A stretch of 57,501 nucleotides of DNA, taken from contig DINS01000009.1 of assembly GCA_002426015.1 (NCBI GenBank), positions 18,982 to 76,482 of the forward strand, read 5' to 3'. Below the pieces are notes generated by a model that was given only the letters and a program-made list of their open reading frames with translations, made no database searches and was not told the origin of the DNA. Below, piece by piece: positions 1-7,654 of this stretch. A program made the translations under genes and the position numbers. Numbering within the stretch: the first letter of the stretch is position 1; each line of letters starts with the position of its first letter. The DNA comes from Flavobacteriaceae bacterium UBA5534. Its GTDB lineage: Bacteria > Bacteroidota > Bacteroidia > Flavobacteriales > Flavobacteriaceae.

Positions 1-2228
1 TTATTGCCTGCTGGTAAATCGCCATTGTAAGAAGGACGCACTCTGTCTTTGTAAATTTTGGCAATTTTAGCTTCGACTTCCTTTTCCAAACCATTCTCTT
101 TGATATACAATTCGCACTGTTGGTCAATCGCAGCATTCATAAAAAAGCCCAACAACATAGGAGCAGGTCCGTTGATGGTCATACTCACCGATGTCATTAC
201 ATGAGCAAGGTCAAAGCCTGAATATAGTTTCTTCGCATCGTCTAAACAGCAGATGCTGACGCCTGCATTACCTATTTTACCATAAATATCTGGGCGCAAA
301 TCTGGGTCATTGCCATACAACGTCACACTATCAAAGGCCGTTGACAAACGTTTGGCTGGCAAGCCCATGCTTACATAATGGAAACGTCTGTTGGTACGCT
401 CTGGGCCTCCTTCACCCGCAAACATACGCGCAGGATCTTCACCTGTTCTCTTAAATGGATACAATCCAGCAGTAAATGGAAACTCACCAGGCACATTTTC
501 CTGTAAGCACCATCTTAAAATGTCGCCCCAAGCTTGGTATTTTGGCAATGCCACCTTCGGAATCTGGGTATGAGAGAGCGATTCGGTATGTGTTTCAATC
601 TTTATTTCTTTCCCTCTCACCTTAAATGAGTAGATAGGGTTTTTATAGCGGTTGACTTTCTCATCCCAACCTGTAATGACTTCCCAATTGTAAGGGTCTA
701 GATTGAGTTTGACACGGTCGAATTCGCCAACTAAAAGTTTTATAAAGTCTTTGTTCTCGACTCGGCTCGAACTGACAGACTTGGAGTCTATTCCTGCTTT
801 ATCTAATTCTGGAGTTTTGCCAATTACAGATTCTACAGTCTTATAAATTCCGTAAAGCCGTTGAGCAACCTCTACTTGTTCGTTAGCTGTTTTATCGTAA
901 GCTCTATTATTTTCAGCAATTTCAGATAAATAACGTGTTCTGGAAGGTGGGATCACAAAAATCTTTTCGCTCATTTCTTTAGAAATCTTGAACGATGACT
1001 TTAAATTGCTATCTGCCTTTTCAACCAATTTATCCATAACCGCTTTGTAAAGCGTGTTCATTCCTGGGTCGTTAAACTGTGATGCAATGGTTCCGAAAAC
1101 CGGTAACTCCTCTTGAGGTGTATCCCAAAGGTTATTGTTGCGCATGTATTGTTTTTTGACATCTCGCAAGGCATCTAAAGCGCCACGTTTATCGAATTTA
1201 TTGATGGCAACGAGGTCAGCGAAATCGAGCATATCGATTTTTTCGAGCTGTGTCGCTGCACCAAACTCTGGTGTCATCACATAAAGTGATACATCGCTAT
1301 GTTCGATGATTTCTGTGTCAGATTGACCAATACCAGAGGTTTCTAAAATGATTAAATCGTACTCGGCTGCTTTCAGCACTTCAATAGCTTCGTGTACATA
1401 TTTTGATAATGCTAGATTGGATTGTCGTGTTGCTAAACTACGCATGTACACACGAGGGTTGTTGATGGCGTTCATTCGGATTCTATCACCAAGTAAAGCA
1501 CCACCTGTTTTTCTTTTGGAAGGGTCCACAGAGACCAATCCAACTGTCTTTTCTGGAAAGTCTATTAAGAAACGACGCACTAGTTCGTCCACCAAAGAAG
1601 ACTTTCCTGCGCCTCCTGTTCCTGTAATTCCTAAAACTGGAGTTTTAGATGTTTTATTTTTAGCATGAATTTTATTAAGTGTTTCTTTTGCAACTTCTGG
1701 GAAATTTTCTGCTGATGAAATAACTCTAGCTATAGCTTTTGGATTTTTTTTCACCAATGCATCTATTTCTCCGTTTAATGAATCACCAACAGCAAAATCA
1801 GATTGTTTTACTAAATCATTAATCATGCCTTGCAATCCCATTTCACGACCATCATCTGGTGAATAGATACGAGCAATACCATAATCCATCAACTCTTTTA
1901 TTTCAGAAGGAAGAATGACTCCTCCACCTCCACCAAATATCTTGATGTGCTCTGCTCCTTTTTCTTTAAGCAAATCGTACATATACTTAAAGTATTCGTT
2001 ATGACCACCTTGATAAGAGGTTAAACAAATGGCATTGGCATCTTCTTGTATAGCAGTATTAACAACTTCTTCAACACTTCTATCATGTCCTAAATGGATG
2101 ACTTCTACTCCTGTTGCTTGTATAATACGACGCATAATATTAATTGATGCGTCATGACCATCAAATAATGATGCGGCTGTGACAATACGTACTTTATATT
2201 TTGGGTTATAAGGTGCTACTTGCTTCAT
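1..2228 (-). CDS. icmF: Fused isobutyryl-CoA mutase IcmF (3' end outside window)
   Basis: Adenosylcobalamin-dependent acyl-CoA mutase fused to its own G-protein chaperone; it should interconvert isobutyryl-CoA and butyryl-CoA (or a related pair) in the cytoplasm. Reading from the ATG at 2228, about 742 codons are in the window. The order is a B12-binding domain (residues ~12-140, FDGHDASIN with the cobalt-ligating His at ~25), a MeaB-like GTPase with P-loop GTGGAGKS at ~203-210, then the start of the mutase barrel (FPFTAGLYPFKR region, followed by GPERTNRRFHYVS). This B12-GTPase-mutase order is specific to IcmF rather than MutA/MutB. The frame is open to position 3; the TTA at 1-3 is out of frame, so the gene continues beyond the window. 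The exact substrate cannot be fixed because the C-terminal part of the mutase domain is missing. Confidence 0.93.
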   Translation of the reverse strand, partial: MKQVAPYNPKYKVRIVTAASLFDGHDASINIMRRIIQATGVEVIHLGHDRSVEEVVNTAIQEDANAICLTSYQGGHNEYFKYMYDLLKEKGAEHIKIFGGGGGVILPSEIKELMDYGIARIYSPDDGREMGLQGMINDLVKQSDFAVGDSLNGEIDALVKKNPKAIARVISSAENFPEVAKETLNKIHAKNKTSKTPVLGITGTGGAGKSSLVDELVRRFLIDFPEKTVGLVSVDPSKRKTGGALLGDRIRMNAINNPRVYMRSLATRQSNLALSKYVHEAIEVLKAAEYDLIILETSGIGQSDTEIIEHSDVSLYVMTPEFGAATQLEKIDMLDFADLVAINKFDKRGALDALRDVKKQYMRNNNLWDTPQEELPVFGTIASQFNDPGMNTLYKAVMDKLVEKADSNLKSSFKISKEMSEKIFVIPPSRTRYLSEIAENNRAYDKTANEQVEVAQRLYGIYKTVESVIGKTPELDKAGIDSKSVSSSRVENKDFIKLLVGEFDRVKLNLDPYNWEVITGWDEKVNRYKNPIYSFKVRGKEIKIETHTESLSHTQIPKVALPKYQAWGDILRWCLQENVPGEFPFTAGLYPFKRTGEDPARMFAGEGGPERTNRRFHYVSMGLPAKRLSTAFDSVTLYGNDPDLRPDIYGKIGNAGVSICCLDDAKKLYSGFDLAHVMTSVSMTINGPAPMLLGFFMNAAIDQQCELYIKENGLEKEVEAKIAKIYKDRVRPSYNGDLPAGN

Positions 2229-2255
2229 TGATAATTATATCTAGTTAGAATGCTG

Positions 2256-2263
2256 CAAATTTA
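2256..2263 (-). promoter_or_regulatory. Putative -7 box upstream of icmF
   Basis: TAAATTTG on the minus strand matches the Bacteroidota -7 consensus TAnnTTTG and lies 27 bases before the icmF start. I found no TTG at the usual distance upstream, so only half of the promoter is supported. Confidence 0.4.
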
Positions 2264-2311
2264 AGGATTATTCAAAGATTTAGAAGCATTTTAGAGAATA
2301 AACTAAATATA

Positions 2312-3265
2312 TTACAATTGAAAATTTGTGCCTTCTTTTGCAAATTTGAAGCCTAAATTTTGAATACTGTCCTTTAAAGCATGTGACTCTAATAATGCAG
2401 AATTGGTATGGTTGAAGTGGATAAAAATAACCTTAGCTTTAGTTTGTTTCGATTCGCTTTCGAACAATTTGATTGTCTCTTCAATGAAAGGATGTGGCAC
2501 CTCGCTCATTGGCCTATTGATTTCACCTTCTTTTAAAAACGTAGCATCTATAAAAGCATAATCTACTTTTTTGACTTCATCTACTATATTCTTATCCCAA
2601 AGTTTCCATTTATTGATATCTGGAATAAACAAAGCCGATTTGTATTTACCTTCAATTTTATAACCTACAGTTTCTGAATATTCATCACGATGTGGCACTA
2701 AAAACGGGGTGACCTTTAAATGATTGTTCAATACAATTGTTGAATCGTTTTGCAACCCTCTTAACTCGATATTGTTTAAACTCACAAGTTGACTCCAAGG
2801 CCCATTTTGTTCTAAAAAAGATTTCATTTTTGGCATTACATATACAGGAATATTATGGCCTCCCAAAGCTTCTCGCCCAAACTGCATTAAACCAGTATAG
2901 TGACCAATATGTGCATGTGTTAAGAAAACACCGTCAATGATTTTATCATTTATAAGATGGTTAGCTTTCAAAATTTGTGTTTGAGCAGCAATATCTGGAG
3001 TGGCATCAAACAGATACTTCTTCCCTTCATTTTTATCGACCAGCCCAAGGCAAGACACCAATTTCTTTAGTTCTTTACCATCATAAAATCGTTTACAGCA
3101 TTCTTTATTACAGTCTATCTGTGGATACCCAGCATCTTGCGCAATACCAAGAACAGTGATGTATTGACCTTGATTTTCGGAAGTTGATTTTTTAGATTCA
3201 GACTTACACGCAAATAAAAAAATCATTAAAACTAATATTAGGAACGGTATTTGAAATGCTTTCAT
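2312..3265 (-). CDS. PqqB-like MBL-fold hydrolase lipoprotein
   Basis: Metallo-beta-lactamase-fold protein of 317 residues. A lipoprotein signal ends in LFAC (Cys20), so the enzyme is probably anchored in an envelope membrane facing the periplasm. The start of the mature domain (VLGIAQDAGYPQIDC) resembles PqqB, and the metal motif THAHIGH sits at ~116-122; further candidates are PHRDE, FIPDINKW and FIHFNHT. PqqB itself is cytoplasmic and belongs to PQQ synthesis, but no pqq gene is nearby, so the name describes the fold only. The substrate is unknown. It is divergent from the DUF4197 gene at 3307 and shares a compact promoter region with it. Confidence 0.8.
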   Translation of the reverse strand: MKAFQIPFLILVLMIFLFACKSESKKSTSENQGQYITVLGIAQDAGYPQIDCNKECCKRFYDGKELKKLVSCLGLVDKNEGKKYLFDATPDIAAQTQILKANHLINDKIIDGVFLTHAHIGHYTGLMQFGREALGGHNIPVYVMPKMKSFLEQNGPWSQLVSLNNIELRGLQNDSTIVLNNHLKVTPFLVPHRDEYSETVGYKIEGKYKSALFIPDINKWKLWDKNIVDEVKKVDYAFIDATFLKEGEINRPMSEVPHPFIEETIKLFESESKQTKAKVIFIHFNHTNSALLESHALKDSIQNLGFKFAKEGTNFQL

Positions 3266-3283
3266 CTGTATAACTTATCTTTG
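3251..3283 (+). promoter_or_regulatory. Promoter of the DUF4197 gene
   Basis: TTG at 3251-3253, a 22-base spacer and TATCTTTG at 3276-3283 fit the Bacteroidota promoter pattern. The box overlaps a perfect inverted repeat (TTATCTTT-GCT-AAAGATAA, 3275-3293) whose other arm supplies a near-match (TATCTTTA) for the divergent gene. Confidence 0.6.
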
Positions 3284-3306
3284 CTAAAGATAAAAAACCA
3301 AAACCT

Positions 3307-4011
3307 ATGATTCGTAAATTTTTAGCTTTCGTTTTAATATTAAACTTAACTGCATGTGCAGAACTACAAGGTGTCGTTGATTCATTACCACAAGGTGGTG
3401 TGTTGAGTAATGCTGATATAGCTTCTGGACTTCGTGAAGCCCTTGATATGGGAATTGACAAACAAGTAAGTAAGCTGACACAAACAGATGGATTTTATAA
3501 AAATGAATTGGTTAAGATTTTATTACCAGAAGAGTTGCAAAAGGTCGATAAAGGTCTGCGCGATATTGGTCTAGGCAGTTTGGCTGATGAAGGATTAAAA
3601 GTACTTAACCGAGCAGCGGAAGATGCCGTAAAAGAAGCAACTCCGATTTTTGTCAATGCTGTCAAGGAAATCACATTTACCGACGCAAAAAACATACTGT
3701 TAGGTCAAGATGATGCCGCTACACAATATTTGACAAGTAAAACGCAAACTGCACTATATGATAAGTTCCATCCTGTGATCAACAATTCGTTTACCAAGGT
3801 TGGTGCTGACCAAATTTGGGCAAACCTCATCAACAAATACAATGCCATCCCATTTACGAATGATGTCAATCCGGATTTGACAGATTATGTAACTGGTGAA
3901 GCCCTTAAAGGTGTTTACACCATGATTGCTGTCGAGGAAAAGGAAATAAGGACTAAAGTAGGCTCAAGAACGACCGACTTGTTAAGACGCGTATTTGCTT
4001 TACAAGATTGA
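3307..4011 (+). CDS. DUF4197 lipoprotein
   Basis: A 234-residue protein of the DUF4197 family, whose function is unknown. The signal peptide ends with the lipobox LTAC (Cys17). The mature part is helical and starts with a stretch like LSNADIASGLREALDMGI, typical of the family, which covers most of the chain. It stands alone as a transcription unit, divergent from the PqqB-like gene. Start chosen at the ATG that gives the complete signal peptide, about 24 bases after the -7 box. Confidence 0.85.
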   Translation: MIRKFLAFVLILNLTACAELQGVVDSLPQGGVLSNADIASGLREALDMGIDKQVSKLTQTDGFYKNELVKILLPEELQKVDKGLRDIGLGSLADEGLKVLNRAAEDAVKEATPIFVNAVKEITFTDAKNILLGQDDAATQYLTSKTQTALYDKFHPVINNSFTKVGADQIWANLINKYNAIPFTNDVNPDLTDYVTGEALKGVYTMIAVEEKEIRTKVGSRTTDLLRRVFALQD

Positions 4012-4149
4012 TTTGTTCCATCATCAACTTTTCTTAATACAAAGCTAATTGTAGCATAACATTGGTGTTTAAAAAAGATTGCATATTTACAATTCAAAAC
4101 AAAGAGCTTCATATTTGTCTTTAATTTTGGATTAGCAAAAGTTAGTTGT

Positions 4150-4180
4150 AAAATCGGGTTATCATAATAGCTCGATTTTT
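4150..4180 (+). terminator. Weak terminator-like hairpin
   Basis: AAAATCG (4150-4156) pairs with CGATTTT (4173-4179) around a 16-base loop, followed by T residues. It lies 139 bases after the DUF4197 stop in an otherwise empty 246-base gap (4012-4257). The long loop makes it a weak candidate. Confidence 0.3.
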
Positions 4181-4257
4181 TTATTAACAGAAGCAACAAT
4201 TAACTTGCTCGTTAATAATATTTTAGATATATTTAAGATTCTAAAACACTAAAACTG

Positions 4258-4458
4258 ATGAAATCGTTATCTGAAATAAGAGCGCATCAACTCAAACTAC
4301 AGTCGAAATACAAACGATTAATTGAACAGGCCTATAACTTTCGTCAAACAGATTCTGCATTGAGTGACCTTTCAGAATTTAAAGCCTATAAACTTTTACA
4401 TAAGCTCAATCAGTTAAAATTCTTGAATAGAGAAACCTTAAAACAGGCTTCTGATTAA
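4258..4458 (+). CDS. Small protein, Lacal_2735-like, copy 1
   Basis: A 66-residue charged helical protein with no signal peptide. The core KYKRLIEQAYNFRQTD followed by ALSD and a second helix is the pattern I associate with the small flavobacterial Lacal_2735 family (Y..L..EA...s.tdr.aSD...a.); this assignment is from memory. The next gene encodes a clear paralogue (Y..FIEEAYNVMQTDANLSD). No function is known; the two may be a tandem duplicate. Confidence 0.65.
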   Translation: MKSLSEIRAHQLKLQSKYKRLIEQAYNFRQTDSALSDLSEFKAYKLLHKLNQLKFLNRETLKQASD

Positions 4459-4510
4459 ATTACCAAAACTTTAACGTACTTGCCTCGTCTAAAAATAGTT
4501 ACAAAATCGT

Positions 4511-4756
4511 ATGTATAGTATTAGATACGATTTTATGAATACACATTTTTGCAAAATACGAAGCACCAGACCAAAATTTAATATCACTTCAAGTTTGAAA
4601 GAACTAGAGCAAAATTATCTTCAGTTTATTGAAGAGGCTTATAATGTGATGCAAACCGATGCCAATTTGAGTGATATATTATATCATGAAGCTTTAAAAT
4701 TGAAAAAAACGATTTTCAATTTGAAACATTCAGATGGTGTTGATGCAGGTTTTTGA
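4511..4756 (+). CDS. Small protein, Lacal_2735-like, copy 2
   Basis: An 81-residue protein paralogous to the one at 4258. The shared core runs from LEQNYLQFIEEAYNVMQTD through NLSD into a helix ending NLKH. The first ATG (4511) gives an N-terminal extension; an ATG at 4535 is equally possible and closer to the paralogue in length. The 3' end overlaps the convergent BtuF-like gene by 41 bases, which leaves no room for a terminator. Confidence 0.6.
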   Translation: MYSIRYDFMNTHFCKIRSTRPKFNITSSLKELEQNYLQFIEEAYNVMQTDANLSDILYHEALKLKKTIFNLKHSDGVDAGF

Positions 4757-5519
4757 AGTAATCGAAAGATTTCAAAAGCCTTGTGCCATACCAAGAAAAA
4801 GCTTCGCCATCGACAACTAAAATTTTTGAATGGGGAAAATAAATCTTCATTAACTCAATATGTTCTTCTTTAAACGGAAAAGGCTCGCTCGACAATAAAA
4901 CCACATCTGCAGTTTCTGTTTTTGCATCAATCAATTCAATTTCTGGGTATCGTTCTAAATTTTCAAAATAATTTTCAAATTTATTAATACTCAACATCTC
5001 GTCAATAAAGGTATTTTTTGCAGCCACCATCCAAGGGGATTTCCAAATAAAATAAGCAGCTTTTAGCGTTGGTTTATTTCTTATAAACGCTTTAAAATCT
5101 GATTGCTTTCTTTTGATATCTTCGATTATTTGAAATGCCTTATTTTCTTTTGAAAACAATTCGCCATACATCTCTATCAATTGCAAACAATCCTCAATTG
5201 TATAAATATCGCTAATATGAACAGGAGCTATTTTTTCCAGTTCCTGTATCATCGCTTCGGTGTTTTCCTCTTTATTGCACAGTATGATATCAGGTTTTAA
5301 AGCACTTATTTTATCAAAGTGCACTTCTTTTGTTCCACCAACGATGGTTTTTTCCTTTTTGAAATGAACAGGATGGATGCAAAATTTAGTAATACCAACT
5401 GTTGAAGATTCCAAACCTAAATCGTGAAGCAATTCGGTTTGTGAAGGCACCAATGAAACAATACGTTTTGGTGTACCTTGTAATTGAAGTTTACGATGGA
5501 GTTGGTCTTTCATTGACAT
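4716..5519 (-). CDS. BtuF-like substrate-binding-fold protein, no signal peptide
   Basis: A 267-residue protein with the fold of helical-backbone metal/corrinoid receptors (BtuF, FhuD): RIVSLVPSQTELLHDLGL at ~19-36, then VGGTKEVHFDKISALKPDII and a C-terminal lobe with VLLSSEPFPF. Such proteins normally hand vitamin B12 or siderophores to an ABC importer from the periplasm. This one starts MSMKDQLHRK with no signal peptide or lipobox, and no permease or ATPase gene is adjacent, so it is either cytoplasmic or works in another way. It lies between two B12-dependent enzymes (icmF, nrdJ), which makes corrinoid a reasonable ligand guess. It precedes nothing on its own strand closely except the small-gene pair, which is convergent. 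Confidence 0.75.
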   Translation of the reverse strand: MSMKDQLHRKLQLQGTPKRIVSLVPSQTELLHDLGLESSTVGITKFCIHPVHFKKEKTIVGGTKEVHFDKISALKPDIILCNKEENTEAMIQELEKIAPVHISDIYTIEDCLQLIEMYGELFSKENKAFQIIEDIKRKQSDFKAFIRNKPTLKAAYFIWKSPWMVAAKNTFIDEMLSINKFENYFENLERYPEIELIDAKTETADVVLLSSEPFPFKEEHIELMKIYFPHSKILVVDGEAFSWYGTRLLKSFDYFKNLHQHHLNVSN

Positions 5520-5571
5520 AATTTGCAGTCGCAGTAACAGTTATCTACTAATATCAATAACATCCTCTTTA

Positions 5572-6393
5572 CTATGACTGCTGACTTAAAATAATTTCCA
5601 TGTCTTGTTGAAGCGCTTTTGCTTTGGTTGCAGCAGCAATTGCAAAATCTTTTTTATCTGAAGCATAAATAATTCCACGAGAAGAATTTATTAATAACCC
5701 TACATTACTATTCATACCATATTTACAGACATCTTGAAGATTGCCTCCTTGTGCTCCAACACCTGGAACCAACAAAAAACTATCTGGAATGATGGATCTT
5801 ATATCGGTAAAATATTCAGCTTTTGTTGCGCCAACAACATACATTAAATTCTCAGCATTTTTCCAAGTTTTGGAGGTCTCCAACACTTGTTTATACAATT
5901 CCCTTCCTTCGACACTTTTGGTCTGAAAATCGAAAGCACCTTCATTAGATGTTAGTGCCAAAAGTATGGTGTGTTTATTTTTAAAAGCGAGAAAAGGTTC
6001 TACTGAATCTTTTCCCATATAAGGTGCTACAGTGACACTATCAAAAGCTAAATCTTCAAAAAAAGCTTTGGCATACATACTACTCGTATTACCAATATCA
6101 CCACGTTTGGCATCAGCAATGGTAAAAATTTCTGAATGGTTTTGATTGATGTAATTGATTGTTTTTTCTAGAGACTTCCACCCTTTCAGCCCATAAGCTT
6201 CGTAAAAAGCTGTGTTAGGTTTATAAGCTACACACAAATGATGAGTAGCATCTATAATTGCTTTGTTGAACTCAAAAATAGGGTCTTCGGTTTCTAATAG
6301 ATGTTTTGGAATTTTATTTAAATCGACATCTAACCCTATGCAGAGAAAAGATTTCTTTTTACGGATTTGTTGAATGAGTTGTTCAGTTTTCAT
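5572..6393 (-). CDS. pyrF: Orotidine 5'-phosphate decarboxylase
   Basis: Decarboxylates OMP to UMP, the last step of de novo pyrimidine synthesis, in the cytoplasm. The 273-residue length and the catalytic signature DAKRGDIGNT (~94-103) place it in the longer type 2 group of OMP decarboxylases. Other family features are CIGLDVD near the N-terminus and VPGVGAQGG near residue 210, the phosphate-binding loop. The ATG at 6393 lies only a few bases beyond the T-tract of the prfA terminator, so its mRNA either starts very close or arises by readthrough from prfA. Confidence 0.93.
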   Translation of the reverse strand: MKTEQLIQQIRKKKSFLCIGLDVDLNKIPKHLLETEDPIFEFNKAIIDATHHLCVAYKPNTAFYEAYGLKGWKSLEKTINYINQNHSEIFTIADAKRGDIGNTSSMYAKAFFEDLAFDSVTVAPYMGKDSVEPFLAFKNKHTILLALTSNEGAFDFQTKSVEGRELYKQVLETSKTWKNAENLMYVVGATKAEYFTDIRSIIPDSFLLVPGVGAQGGNLQDVCKYGMNSNVGLLINSSRGIIYASDKKDFAIAAATKAKALQQDMEIILSQQS

Positions 6394-6400
6394 AATATAA

Positions 6401-6420
6401 AAAAAAGCCTCAAAAGAGGC
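6401..6420 (-). terminator. Terminator between prfA and pyrF
   Basis: GCCTC (6407-6411), AAAA loop and GAGGC (6416-6420), followed on the minus strand by a run of T. It lies directly after the prfA stop and 14 bases before the pyrF start codon. Confidence 0.7.
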
Positions 6421-6429
6421 CTGTTATTT

Positions 6430-7506
6430 TTAAATGACGTCGGTATTCGCTTTTAACTTCTCTGTATTTTCAGCTAATTGAAGCTCATCAATAATACGTT
6501 GGATATCACCATTGACGATATTGCCCAAATCGTATAATGTTAGCCCAATTCTGTGGTCTGTAACACGCCCTTGTGGATAGTTATAGGTTCTAATTTTAGC
6601 ACTTCTATCACCAGACGACACCATTGAGCCGCGTTTTGCAGCATCTTCTTCATTTTTCTTCGCCAACTCCATATCATATAAACGCGAACGCAGTACTTTA
6701 AAGGCTTTCTCTTTATTTTTATGCTGTGATTTTTGGTCTTGACATTGTGCCACCAAACCTGTTGGAATATGTGTTAATCGCACTGCAGAATAGGTCGTAT
6801 TTACCGACTGACCTCCTGGTCCTGACGAACAGAAAAAATCGATACGTACATCTTTTGGATTAACTTCAATATCAAATTCTTCAGCTTCTGGAAACACCAT
6901 AACCGTTGCAGCACTCGTGTGCACTCGCCCTTGAGTTTCTGTTTGTGGTACACGCTGTACACGATGTACACCTGCTTCAAACTTTAAAGTTCCATACACA
7001 TCCTCACCCACAACTTCAAACTGAATTTCTTTAAATCCACCATTAGTTCCTTCACTATAATCCACCACATCAACTTTCCAGCCTTTACTTTCGCAGTATT
7101 TAGAGTACATTCTGAATAAATCACCCGCAAAAATACTTGCCTCGTCTCCACCAGTTCCTGCACGTAACTCAACAACTGCATTTTTAGTGTCTTCAGGGTC
7201 TTTCGGTATCAACATAAAACGAATCTCATCTTCGAGTTTTGGAATACCTTCTTTAGCCTCTTCATACTGCATTTTTGCCATTTCTACCATTTCTGGATCA
7301 CCACCTTCAGCTAAAATTTGTTCGGCTTCCTTAAGATTATTGGTCAACTCCAAGTACTCTTCACGTTTGTTCATTAATAGACGTAAATCCTTATACTCTT
7401 TGTTGAGCTCTATATATCGCTTTTGATCTGTCATTATATCTGGTTGAATGATTAAATCACTCACCTCATCAAATCGCTGCTTTACTATTTGTAATTTCTC
7501 TAACAT
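6430..7506 (-). CDS. prfA: Peptide chain release factor 1
   Basis: Reads UAA and UAG stop codons and triggers release of the finished peptide. The 358 residues have the class I release factor layout: helical N-terminus, ELRAGTGGDEAS, the RF1 codon-recognition tripeptide P-Q-T (187-189) in HRVQRVPQTETQG, and the catalytic GGQ motif at ~231-233 in SSGPGGQSVN. The PxT tripeptide distinguishes it from RF2. The gene ends 9 bases before a terminator hairpin. Start ATG at 7506 gives the normal family N-terminus MLEKL. Confidence 0.97.
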   Translation of the reverse strand: MLEKLQIVKQRFDEVSDLIIQPDIMTDQKRYIELNKEYKDLRLLMNKREEYLELTNNLKEAEQILAEGGDPEMVEMAKMQYEEAKEGIPKLEDEIRFMLIPKDPEDTKNAVVELRAGTGGDEASIFAGDLFRMYSKYCESKGWKVDVVDYSEGTNGGFKEIQFEVVGEDVYGTLKFEAGVHRVQRVPQTETQGRVHTSAATVMVFPEAEEFDIEVNPKDVRIDFFCSSGPGGQSVNTTYSAVRLTHIPTGLVAQCQDQKSQHKNKEKAFKVLRSRLYDMELAKKNEEDAAKRGSMVSSGDRSAKIRTYNYPQGRVTDHRIGLTLYDLGNIVNGDIQRIIDELQLAENTEKLKANTDVI

Positions 7507-7526
7507 TTATCGTTTAAATTGTGCCG

Positions 7527-7534
7527 CAAAAATA
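7527..7534 (-). promoter_or_regulatory. Putative -7 box of prfA
   Basis: TATTTTTG (minus strand) fits TAnnTTTG and lies 20 bases before the prfA ATG. No TTG was found at the consensus spacing. Confidence 0.45.
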
Positions 7535-7601
7535 CGATAATTTATCAATTTTATAAAAAAGACTTATATCCAGACTAAAAAGTAATTTCGACTAATTGAT
7601 A

Positions 7602-7629
7602 TAAAAAAAGAGGCTGAAACTCAACCTCT
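7602..7629 (-). terminator. nrdJ terminator
   Basis: Nine-pair stem (7609-7617 with 7621-7629, one G-U pair), loop of three bases, followed on the minus strand by a run of seven T. It lies 26 bases after the nrdJ stop. Confidence 0.8.
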
Positions 7630-7654
7630 CTCTTTTATCAATTATTAAATAAGC

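Noticed and set aside
1..3. TTA at the window start as the icmF stop codon
   Set aside because: It is out of frame with the ATG at 2228 and the protein would lack most of the mutase domain; the frame stays open to position 3.
2229..2311. Cobalamin riboswitch before icmF
   Set aside because: The gap is only 83 bases and lacks the conserved core, too short for the element.
4012..4257. Small RNA or peptide gene in the gap after DUF4197
   Set aside because: Only a weak long-loop hairpin is seen, with no promoter pair or good frame.
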